6,898 bases of DNA from an uncultured Eubacteriales bacterium (GTDB taxonomy: Bacteria > Bacillota_A > Clostridia > Lachnospirales > Lachnospiraceae): positions 1 to 6,898 of the forward strand of contig CADCPV010000466.1 of assembly GCA_902803345.1 (NCBI GenBank), in the 5' to 3' direction. Positions within the stretch are counted from its first letter, which is position 1. Each line of letters begins with the position of its first letter. This document shows positions 1 through 6,284 of the stretch, piece by piece. The notes below the pieces were generated by a model that was not told the origin of the DNA, searched no databases, and saw only the letters and a program-made list of their open reading frames with translations. Both the position numbers and the translations under genes were made by a program.

Positions 1-1
1 C

Positions 2-985
2 GGCATGGTGCTGGAACTGGCGGACCGTTTCAAGGATGTTGAGACGAACCTGTCGATCGATTTCTGCTTCTATGACGGCGAGGAATTTCTGGGGGAGGCA
101 GGTTCCTTTCGAGTGCTTGCAGACCTACAGGACTATTTTCCGGACCGTTATGCGAATATCCTGATCGGCATCAACCTGGATTCAATCGGCTCCGGGGACA
201 GGCTGTATGTCTATGGCGGAAAATACGGCGAGGATGGCGTCTTGTATCAATCCTGGGGCTACAACATGGCCATGTCGATCGCAGCAGATATCGGAGTCGA
301 ACTTCACGAAATGCCTTCGGGGATTGAGCAGTACATTCCGCCGACTCGTTCCAATGCGTCTGATCAGGAGCATTTCTACATCCGGGACATACCCTATATG
401 TATTTTGAGGCAAATGCCTGGCTCACGCCGGATGGATCGGTCGGAAACCCCGAAAAACCTTATAACTACAATTCGACGCTCGAATGTTTTGAGGATACAA
501 ACGGCCGGATCATTCATACCAAATACGACGATCTCGATGTTTTGGAAGAACTCGTTCCGGGCCGAATCGAGGCACACCTTCGGGACTGTGCGCAGGTTGT
601 GAGCGAGATTATCCGTCAGATGGATGAAAATTCGCCGGAACAGTACGCGCATTACCGTTCGGAGCAGGCGATCCGGGAATCACTGGCAGCAGAGACAACG
701 GAGGAGACGACGGAAGAACCCGCCGAAGAGACAACGCCGGAGACGGAGGAATCCACGGAAGTGTCTTCGGAAACCCCGGAGGAAACGACGGAAAGCACGG
801 AAAAAACAACGGAAGAGACGCCGGTTTCGACAGAAACAGAAATGCAGACATCCACCGTGGAGACAAAAGAAGAGGATCAGAAGCCCGGGAAATCCCGGAC
901 CGCGATGTGGCTCTATATCGGCGGCTGTTCGGCGGCCGCGGTGATTCTCATTGCGCTTTCGATTGCCTTCGCGAGAAGGCATTAA
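2..985 (+). CDS. M28-family zinc aminopeptidase, membrane-anchored, 5' end outside the window
   Basis: Residue numbers count from the first Met in the window (base 5), but the frame is open to the left edge, so the true start lies upstream. The visible part matches the C-terminal half of an M28 metallopeptidase domain: DGEE at 24-27 (in M28 the first Glu is the general base, the second a zinc ligand), the zinc-ligand Asp in INLDSIG (Asp59), and the last zinc-ligand His in IIHTKYDD (His171). The HxD motif and the bridging Asp of the family must lie in the missing part. Residues 230-290 are a Thr/Glu-rich low-complexity stalk, then a basic stretch (KPGKSR), a hydrophobic segment at about 300-323 and a final RRH. 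There is no LPXTG, so I infer membrane rather than sortase anchoring, with the catalytic domain outside the cell. It would trim N-terminal residues from peptides; the substrate cannot be read from the sequence. Gene 2 begins 22 bases downstream. Confidence 0.85.
   Translation, partial: GMVLELADRFKDVETNLSIDFCFYDGEEFLGEAGSFRVLADLQDYFPDRYANILIGINLDSIGSGDRLYVYGGKYGEDGVLYQSWGYNMAMSIAADIGVELHEMPSGIEQYIPPTRSNASDQEHFYIRDIPYMYFEANAWLTPDGSVGNPEKPYNYNSTLECFEDTNGRIIHTKYDDLDVLEELVPGRIEAHLRDCAQVVSEIIRQMDENSPEQYAHYRSEQAIRESLAAETTEETTEEPAEETTPETEESTEVSSETPEETTESTEKTTEETPVSTETEMQTSTVETKEEDQKPGKSRTAMWLYIGGCSAAAVILIALSIAFARRH
692..874 (+). repeat. Low-complexity tract encoding a Thr/Glu-rich stalk
   Basis: Imperfect repeats of acg/aca and gag/gaa codons encode about 60 residues made mostly of Thr, Glu, Ser and Pro, with recurring ETTEE-like units. 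It lies between the peptidase domain and the C-terminal membrane segment, where it would act as an extended, strongly acidic spacer. Such tracts tend to vary in length between strains. The several antisense open frames over this stretch follow from its biased composition and are not taken as genes. Confidence 0.8.
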
Positions 986-993
986 GACAGGTC

Positions 994-1000
994 AGGACGA
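994..1000 (+). promoter_or_regulatory. Weak ribosome binding site that decides the start of the aminotransferase
   Basis: AGGACGA lies 7 bases before the ATG at 1008. It is only a partial Shine-Dalgarno match, but the spacing is right. The protein then starts close to where HisC-like enzymes normally start. A longer frame from a TTG at 951 would overlap the peptidase gene and adds residues that look like read-through. Confidence 0.5.
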
Positions 1001-1007
1001 TATTTGC

Positions 1008-2066
1008 ATGAATTATTATGTCAATGAAAACATAAAGAAAACGGAGCGGATCTTCCCGATGCAGGGGAGGCTTTCGTTTTACCGTTATGATATGAACGAG
1101 AACCCGGAAGGGCTTCCGAAGGACTTCGTCGATTCGGTGCTTTCGGAAATCACGCCGGAGTTTTTAGCGGTGTATCCGGAGCCGGACCGTTTTGTCGGAA
1201 AATATGCGGATTTCATCGGTGCAAAGCCGGAGAATGTCGTGACCGCAAACGGGTCGGATATGGCGATCCGCTATATTCTGGAAACCTTCGGCGAGCCCGG
1301 AAAGGATGTCGTTACCGTTACGCCGAGTTTCGAGATGTACCGGATCAACTGCAGCATTTTAGGGCTTCATCATGTACCGGTTCCCTACCATGAGGATCTC
1401 ACGGTTTCGGTTGAGAATATCCTTTCTGCGATTACGGAAAATACACGGGTTGTGGTGCTTCTGAATCCCAACAACCCGATCGGAAATGTATACACAGAGG
1501 AGGAACTTCGACGGATCATTGAAAAGACCCGCGAAACCGGTTCCGTCGTCCTGATCGACGAGGCCTATCACTATTTCTGGCCCGAAACTTTCCTGAAATA
1601 TGCGCTGACAGAGGAAAATGTAATCCTGCTTCGAACTTTTTCGAAGCTTTTTTCGCTGGCTGCGCTGCGGCTCGGCGTCGTCATCGCGCATCCGCAGCTG
1701 ATTCACTATATCAAAAACGGACGGCTGAGTTTTGACGTGAATTCGATGGCGCTTCTTTTTGCGGAGCGGATTCTCGATCACCCGGAAATGGTGAAAAAGC
1801 TCATGGATATCGAGCAGGAAGGGAAGGACTGGATTCTTTCGGAGCTTCGTGTGCGGGGCTATGAGTGCCGGGACTGCCGCGGGAATTTCATCTTTGTACG
1901 GCCGAAGGCGGACGCGCATGAAGTCGTGAGACGTCTGGAAGACGAAGAGAAGGTACTGGTCCATGGCTATTCGCATCCCTATCTTCGGGACCTGATCCGT
2001 GTTTCCGTCGGCTCAAAGGCTGCGATGGAATTCTTCCTTGCGGCCTTTCTTCGGACGGATCGCTGA
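1008..2066 (+). CDS. Class I/II PLP aminotransferase, histidinol-phosphate-aminotransferase-like
   Basis: A 352-residue fold-type I PLP-dependent aminotransferase, the usual length for HisC. Visible motifs in order: N-terminal DMNENPEG (28-35), NPNNP at 153-157, DEAY at 184-187 (Asp binds the PLP pyridine nitrogen), TFSKLFSLAALRLG with the Schiff-base Lys213 and phosphate-binding Arg221, and IRVSVG near the C-terminus with Arg331 where this family binds the substrate acid group. All catalytic residues are present, so it should be active. HisC transfers an amino group from glutamate to imidazole-acetol phosphate in histidine synthesis, but no other his gene is near. The next gene is a cytidylyltransferase-oxidoreductase fusion 42 bases downstream, so an equally good reading is a HisC paralogue acting on another phosphorylated ketone or aldehyde, perhaps one used for an envelope polymer. 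The family call is firm; the substrate is open. Confidence 0.85.
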   Translation: MNYYVNENIKKTERIFPMQGRLSFYRYDMNENPEGLPKDFVDSVLSEITPEFLAVYPEPDRFVGKYADFIGAKPENVVTANGSDMAIRYILETFGEPGKDVVTVTPSFEMYRINCSILGLHHVPVPYHEDLTVSVENILSAITENTRVVVLLNPNNPIGNVYTEEELRRIIEKTRETGSVVLIDEAYHYFWPETFLKYALTEENVILLRTFSKLFSLAALRLGVVIAHPQLIHYIKNGRLSFDVNSMALLFAERILDHPEMVKKLMDIEQEGKDWILSELRVRGYECRDCRGNFIFVRPKADAHEVVRRLEDEEKVLVHGYSHPYLRDLIRVSVGSKAAMEFFLAAFLRTDR

Positions 2067-2108
2067 TTATCTGATCTGATGCGATGCATTGTTTTTTGTG
2101 AGGCGTGA

Positions 2109-3416
2109 ATGAAAAAAGTCATCACCTACGGGACATTTGATCTTCTTCATTACGGACATATCCGGCTCCTCCAGCGCGCAAAGGCACTGGGGGATTACCT
2201 GATTGTCGGCATCACCTCCGAGGACTTTGACAAGGCGCGGGGGAAGATCAATGTGACCCAGAGCCTTCCCGAGAGGATGGAGGCCGTGAAAGCGCTCGGC
2301 ATTGCGGATGAGATTCTGGTAGAGGAATATGAAGGCCAGAAAATAGACGATATCCGGCGCCTTGGCGTGGATATTTTCGCAATCGGTTCAGATTGGCGCG
2401 GAAAGTTCGATTACCTGAAGGAATACTGTGAAGTTGTGTATTTAGAGCGCACCGAAGGGATCAGTTCGAGTGAGCTTCGTGCGCGCGACCGCCTTGTCTT
2501 AGGGCTTGTGGGTTCTTCCACGAATGTAGACAAGATCGCCCGGGAAGCAGGCTTTGTGAACGGGCTTGAGATCGGAAAGAGCATCCCGGATGAGCAGGAT
2601 TATGAGGCTCTTCTTCGGGATGTCGACGCGGTTTATATCTATGCGCAGCCGGAGCGGCATTACGAACTTGTGAAGAAAGCGCTGCTTTCCGGCCGTCATG
2701 TACTCTGTGAGACCCCTCTTGCGCTGAAAAAGGCTGAATGCGCCGAACTTTTCGCTTTGGCCGAACAATCAGGCCTTGTACTCATGGAAGCCTTAAAAAC
2801 GGCCTTTTCGACGGCCTACGCGCGTCTCGTGCTTCTTCTTAAAAGCGGGAAGATCGGAGAGATCGTTTCCGTCGACTCGGCCTGTACGAGCATGGAAGAG
2901 CTTTCGGCGCCGGATTCCGCGGCGCTTTCCGGAAGATGGAACAGCATTTCGGACTGGGGACCGATCGGCATGCTGCCGGTATTCCAGATCCTCGGGCCGG
3001 ACTATCTGGAGAAGCGGATCACATCGAAAATGCACCCCTCGGACCCCGGTTTCGACCTGTTCTCCCGGATTGATTTCACCTACGAAAACACTGTCGCGTC
3101 GGTCCGCGTCGGAAAGGGCGTAAAGACCGAAGGCGAGCTTGTGGTTTCCGGGACAAAGGGCTATGCCTATGTGCCGGCACCCTGGTGGAAAACGGACTTT
3201 TTCGAGATCCGTTATGAGAATCCGGCGGACAACCAGCGGTATTTCTACCAGCTTGAAGGCGAAGGCATCCGAAACATGCTCGCAGCCTTTTTCCAGGCGG
3301 CTGTGCACAGAAGCACCGTGAAGCGCGTGGAGCCGGAAGTGACCGGCGCGATTGCGGGTGTGATCGGCGATTTCATCGAAGGAAGAGATCTTCGGATCCT
3401 CGGGAGCGGCTCATGA
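2109..3416 (+). CDS. Fusion: TagD-like glycerol-3-phosphate cytidylyltransferase plus Gfo/Idh/MocA oxidoreductase-like domain
   Basis: A 435-residue two-domain protein. Residues 1-125 closely resemble TagD/GCT: YGTFDLLHYGH with the HxGH motif (His14, His17), IGSDWRGKFDYL (92-103) and RTEGISS (114-120), the family's nucleotide-binding signature. TagD makes CDP-glycerol from CTP and glycerol-3-phosphate for teichoic acids. From about 129 a Gfo/Idh/MocA-like domain follows directly: Rossmann start GLVGSS (132-137), DVDAVYIYAQPERHYE (171-186), HVLCETP (197-203), SGKIGEI (246-252), DWGPIG (282-287), then a C-terminal alpha/beta half. Two hallmarks differ: the second Gly of GxG is Ser137, and the lysine of EKP is Thr202. 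The oxidoreductase half may therefore bind a ligand or cofactor differently, or not catalyse. Start: ATG with gtgagg 5 bases upstream. The stop overlaps the ispE start by 4 bases. A dehydrogenase joined to a cytidylyltransferase recalls the ribulose-5-phosphate reductase/CDP-ribitol enzymes, which use different folds; that parallel is inference. Confidence 0.85.
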   Translation: MKKVITYGTFDLLHYGHIRLLQRAKALGDYLIVGITSEDFDKARGKINVTQSLPERMEAVKALGIADEILVEEYEGQKIDDIRRLGVDIFAIGSDWRGKFDYLKEYCEVVYLERTEGISSSELRARDRLVLGLVGSSTNVDKIAREAGFVNGLEIGKSIPDEQDYEALLRDVDAVYIYAQPERHYELVKKALLSGRHVLCETPLALKKAECAELFALAEQSGLVLMEALKTAFSTAYARLVLLLKSGKIGEIVSVDSACTSMEELSAPDSAALSGRWNSISDWGPIGMLPVFQILGPDYLEKRITSKMHPSDPGFDLFSRIDFTYENTVASVRVGKGVKTEGELVVSGTKGYAYVPAPWWKTDFFEIRYENPADNQRYFYQLEGEGIRNMLAAFFQAAVHRSTVKRVEPEVTGAIAGVIGDFIEGRDLRILGSGS

Positions 3417-4285
3417 ACGAATGCAGCACAGAGGCTTTTGCGAAAATCAATCTGTGTCTCGACGTTACGAAGAAGCGTCCGGACGGCTATCACGAAGTGC
3501 GGATGATCATGCAGCAGCTGAGTCTTTCGGACAGGGTAACGGTTCAGAAAACAGATGAGCCGGGCATCCGGCTCAGGTGCTCTGATCCCGGTCTTCCGAC
3601 GGACAGCCGAAACCTGATGGTGCGCGCGGCAGAGCGCTTTTTCGCTTACTGTGATATTCAGGGCGGCATTTCGATGTGCCTTGAGAAGAACATTCCGCTT
3701 GCGGCCGGCCTTGCCGGAGGATCAGCGGATGCAGCTTCGGTGCTGGTTCTTTTAAACCGGCTTTTTGATTGCGGGCTTTCCGATCCGGAACTTCAGAAGA
3801 TCGGCCTTTCGGTCGGCGCGGACGTCCCCTACTGCATCATGGGCGGGACAGCGCTTGCAGAAGGAATCGGAGAGAAGCTCATGAAGCTTCCGCCGTGTCC
3901 GCCCTGCGGGATTCTTTTAGTGAAGCCTGAAAGAGGCGCATCGACAAAGGAAATCTACACGGCCTGGGACGCGCTTCCGGTGCCGTTCCATCCGGATGTG
4001 GATCTGGGAATCAAAGCCCTGAAGGATCAGGACCTTCGGACGCTTGCCGGAACGCTTGGCAACGGACTTGAGGCAGTGACAAAAGCCCTGATCCCGGAAA
4101 TCGGCGAAATCGAAGAGCAGATGCTACGCTTCGGTGCGCTCGGCGCCTGCATGAGCGGAAGCGGTCCTACCGTATTCGGGCTGTTTAAGGATCGCTCTTC
4201 GGCAGATCTTGCCGGAGAAAAAATGAAAGGATATTTCCCGGACTGCCGGATCATTTCGGCAGAGCCGATTAATAATGATGAATGA
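3413..4285 (+). CDS. ispE: 4-diphosphocytidyl-2-C-methyl-D-erythritol kinase
   Basis: A GHMP-family kinase that uses ATP to phosphorylate the 2-hydroxyl of CDP-methylerythritol in the cytosol, a middle step of the MEP (non-mevalonate) route to isopentenyl diphosphate and so to undecaprenyl phosphate. At 290 residues it has the normal IspE length. The three GHMP motifs are intact: AKINL with catalytic Lys11 and RPDGYHEV (22-29); the glycine-rich ATP loop PLAAGLAGGSADAA (95-108); and MSGSGPTVFG (247-256). The second catalytic residue is Asp137 in GADVPYC, matching Asp141 of the E. coli enzyme. The ATG overlaps the stop of the fusion gene (ATGA), with GGGAG 6 bases upstream, so translational coupling is likely. 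No other MEP genes are in view. Nothing looks damaged. Confidence 0.96.
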   Translation: MNECSTEAFAKINLCLDVTKKRPDGYHEVRMIMQQLSLSDRVTVQKTDEPGIRLRCSDPGLPTDSRNLMVRAAERFFAYCDIQGGISMCLEKNIPLAAGLAGGSADAASVLVLLNRLFDCGLSDPELQKIGLSVGADVPYCIMGGTALAEGIGEKLMKLPPCPPCGILLVKPERGASTKEIYTAWDALPVPFHPDVDLGIKALKDQDLRTLAGTLGNGLEAVTKALIPEIGEIEEQMLRFGALGACMSGSGPTVFGLFKDRSSADLAGEKMKGYFPDCRIISAEPINNDE

Positions 4286-4325
4286 CAGACCGAAAAAGCC
4301 TGTCTGATGAAAGGAATTTATAAGT

Positions 4326-5399
4326 ATGAAAACTGTCCTGGTGCTGTTCGGCGGCCAGTCGTCGGAGCATGATATTTCCTGTATTTCCGCCTGTACCGTC
4401 ATCCGTGCTTTAGACCGCACGAAGTACGATCCGGTTTTGGTCGGCATTACAAAACAGGGAAAATGGATCTATACGGAGGATATTTCTCAGATCGAATCAG
4501 GCCGCTGGCGCGACGGAAAAATCCAGGCGGTGCTGTCACCGGATGCGAAGGAACGCGCGCTCTACCTGATGCAGTATGAAGTTGTGTCGCGCAAGATCAG
4601 GATTGATATCGCATTCCCGGTGCTGCACGGCCTCTACGGAGAGGACGGAACGGTCCAGGGTATTTTTGAACTGATGCAGATCCCCTATGTGGGTCCCGGC
4701 GTCCTTTCCTGCGCCGTCAGCATGGACAAGCTTTTTACGAAGGTCCTTGTGAATGCGATCGGCATCCGTCAGGCAGAGTATGTCGGCGTGCGAAGATCCG
4801 AACTTCAGAACATGGACGAAGTCGTGAGGCGTGTTGAGGAGAAGCTTTCCTACCCGGTCTTTGTGAAGCCTTCCTGCGCTGGCTCCAGCAAGGGCGTCAG
4901 CAAGGCGACAGACCGGCGCTCTCTTGAAACAGCACTTCTGATTGCCAATCTTCATGACAGCAAAATCCTCGTCGAAGAGAGCATTAAGGGCCGGGAACTG
5001 GAGTGTGCGGCTTATTCCTGCGGAAATGAAGTCCGCGTGATCGGCCCCGGAGAAGTCGTGGCCGGCGCCGAATTCTACGACTTTGATGCAAAATACAACA
5101 ACAGCGAATCCCGCACGGATACTGCGCCCTTCCTGCCTTTCGGTGTGGAAGAGGAAATCCGGAAGAAAGCGGAACAGGTTTTCCGCGCCGTGGACGCCTA
5201 CGGGCTTTCGCGGGTGGATTTCTTCCTGGATGAGCGGGGCATCGTTTTCAACGAAATCAATTCGATCCCAGGATTCACTGCGATCAGCATGTATCCGATG
5301 CTGTTTGAATCGAGGGGCGTTCCCCATGCGGAGTTGGTGCAGATGCTTCTTGATTCTGCGGAGGCGCGTGATCCGAAAACCGCACCGGGGGCAGTATGA
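4326..5399 (+). CDS. ddl: D-alanine--D-alanine ligase
   Basis: A 357-residue ATP-grasp ligase that joins two D-alanines for the peptidoglycan stem peptide in the cytosol. Motifs in order: LFGGQSSEHDIS with Glu14; HGLYGEDGTVQG of the N-terminal domain; VKPSCAGSSKGVSK with Lys181 and Ser187; EFYDFDAKY on the omega loop; SRVDFF with Arg296 and Asp298; and FNEINSIPGFT with Glu310 and Asn312. Asp298, Glu310 and Asn312 are the expected magnesium ligands. Tyr257 aligns with Tyr216 of E. coli DdlB (same 41-residue spacing to the Mg-binding Asp), and the Glu14/Ser187/Tyr257 triad is complete. D-Ala-D-Lac ligases have Phe at this position, so this one should make D-Ala-D-Ala and not by itself give glycopeptide resistance. 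An AAGGA lies 10 bases before the ATG, and the gap from ispE is 40 bases. The stop overlaps the murI start. Confidence 0.96.
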   Translation: MKTVLVLFGGQSSEHDISCISACTVIRALDRTKYDPVLVGITKQGKWIYTEDISQIESGRWRDGKIQAVLSPDAKERALYLMQYEVVSRKIRIDIAFPVLHGLYGEDGTVQGIFELMQIPYVGPGVLSCAVSMDKLFTKVLVNAIGIRQAEYVGVRRSELQNMDEVVRRVEEKLSYPVFVKPSCAGSSKGVSKATDRRSLETALLIANLHDSKILVEESIKGRELECAAYSCGNEVRVIGPGEVVAGAEFYDFDAKYNNSESRTDTAPFLPFGVEEEIRKKAEQVFRAVDAYGLSRVDFFLDERGIVFNEINSIPGFTAISMYPMLFESRGVPHAELVQMLLDSAEARDPKTAPGAV

Positions 5400-6223
5400 G
5401 TATGGACCTGAAGCATTCGGATGCGCCGATCGGTATTTTTGATTCGGGCCTCGGCGGGCTTACGGTGATGCGTGAAATCATGCGCAGCCTTCCGGAAGAG
5501 AACCTGATCTACTTCGGTGATACGGCGCGCGTTCCCTACGGCAGCAAGTCGCGGGATACGATTATCCATTACGTGGAACAGATCCTTCACTTCATGGAGG
5601 AGAAGGAAGTCAAGGCAATCGTCGTTGCCTGCGGTACGGCTTCCGCCTATGCGCTGGAAGCGGTGCGGCACAAGGTGTCGGTACCGATTTTCGGTGTCGT
5701 GCGCCCGGGTGTCCGGGCTGCGGCGGCCGCGACAAGAAACGGCCGGATCGGCGTGATCGGGACCGAGGCATCGGTGAACTCGGGACTCTATGAGAGCCTG
5801 CTTCACGGAATTGACCCGACGCTTTTCGTGAAAAGCAAGGCCTGTCCGTTGTTTGTGCCGCTGGTTGAAGAAGGCCTGTGGCGGGATGAGATCACGACGC
5901 TTGTCGCGAAGCGGTATCTCACGGAACTTGCGGAAGAGGGCGTGGATACGCTGATCATGGGCTGTACGCATTACCCGCTTTTGGTGGATACGATCCGGGA
6001 AGTCATGGGCGCGCAGGTCACGCTCGTCAACATCGGAGTGGAAACAGCGCGGGTGCTTTCGGGGATTCTGGCGATCCAGGACCTGCAGAAACAAACCGTT
6101 GATGCGCCGCCGGTATACCGTTTTTATTCCAGCGACGCGCCGGAAAAGCTCTGCCGCTTCGGCGAAGTGGCGCTACGGATGGAAATTCCGGAGGCAGTCC
6201 GGATTTCGATTGAAGATTATTGA
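5396..6223 (+). CDS. murI: Glutamate racemase
   Basis: A 275-residue cofactor-independent racemase of the Asp/Glu family that converts L-glutamate to the D-glutamate used by MurD, acting in the cytosol. Key motifs: IFDSGLGGLTV (14-24) with Asp16 and Ser17; YFGDTARVPYG (39-49); VVACGTASA (76-84) with the first catalytic Cys79; IGVIGTEASVNSG (118-130); and IMGCTHYPLL (187-196) with the second catalytic Cys190 and His192. Both cysteines and the Asp/Ser pair are present, so activity is expected. The first motif is ACGTAS rather than the usual ACNTAS: residue 80 is Gly (codon GGT at 5633-5635) in place of a strongly conserved Asn that contacts substrate. The ATG overlaps the ddl stop by 4 bases and follows a GGGGG run; a second ATG two codons on (5402) is possible. 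Pairing with ddl puts both D-amino-acid steps of peptidoglycan precursor supply in one transcript. Confidence 0.95.
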   Translation: MSMDLKHSDAPIGIFDSGLGGLTVMREIMRSLPEENLIYFGDTARVPYGSKSRDTIIHYVEQILHFMEEKEVKAIVVACGTASAYALEAVRHKVSVPIFGVVRPGVRAAAAATRNGRIGVIGTEASVNSGLYESLLHGIDPTLFVKSKACPLFVPLVEEGLWRDEITTLVAKRYLTELAEEGVDTLIMGCTHYPLLVDTIREVMGAQVTLVNIGVETARVLSGILAIQDLQKQTVDAPPVYRFYSSDAPEKLCRFGEVALRMEIPEAVRISIEDY

Positions 6224-6248
6224 CGGAAAGCAATTAACATAGTATAAT
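6220..6248 (+). promoter_or_regulatory. Sigma-70/SigA-type promoter for the small membrane protein gene
   Basis: TTGACG at 6220-6225 (5 of 6 matches to the -35 consensus) and TATAAT at 6243-6248 (perfect -10) are separated by 17 bases, the ideal spacing. The -35 box overlaps the last bases of murI including its TGA stop. The start of transcription is expected near 6255-6258, giving a leader of about 28-30 bases that holds the GGAGGAA ribosome binding site. This is the only strong promoter I find in the window. The downstream gene can thus be transcribed separately from the cell-wall operon. Confidence 0.8.
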
Positions 6249-6270
6249 ATTTTTTCAGTATTTTGAATTC

Positions 6271-6277
6271 GGAGGAA
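6271..6277 (+). promoter_or_regulatory. Strong Shine-Dalgarno sequence
   Basis: GGAGGAA, 7 bases before the ATG at 6285, is the best ribosome binding site in the window and fixes the start of the small membrane protein. Together with the near-consensus promoter it suggests good expression. Confidence 0.85.
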
Positions 6278-6284
6278 GTTTTTT

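Noticed and set aside
182..652. Long antisense and alternate-frame open frames, here and over the other genes (for example 5198-6094 minus)
   Set aside because: They lie entirely within strongly conserved genes, show no recognisable domains, and are expected from the codon bias and the repetitive Thr/Glu tract.
951..1007. Upstream TTG start for the aminotransferase, adding 19 residues
   Set aside because: It would overlap the peptidase gene, has no ribosome binding site, and the added residues do not fit the HisC N-terminus; ATG at 1008 is better placed.
2067..2108. 42-base gap before the fusion gene as a promoter or riboswitch
   Set aside because: No -35/-10 pair and no stable structure seen; too short for a riboswitch.
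4284..4306. Small inverted repeat between ispE and ddl (GACAG...CTGTC, or alternatively CAGAC...GTCTG)
   Set aside because: Only 5-base stems with an 11-base loop and no following T run; too weak to call a terminator or attenuator.
4326..5399. Ddl as a D-Ala-D-Lac (VanA-like) resistance ligase
   Set aside because: Tyr257 at the specificity position and the Glu/Ser/Tyr triad are those of normal D-Ala-D-Ala ligases, and no vanH- or vanX-like gene is adjacent.
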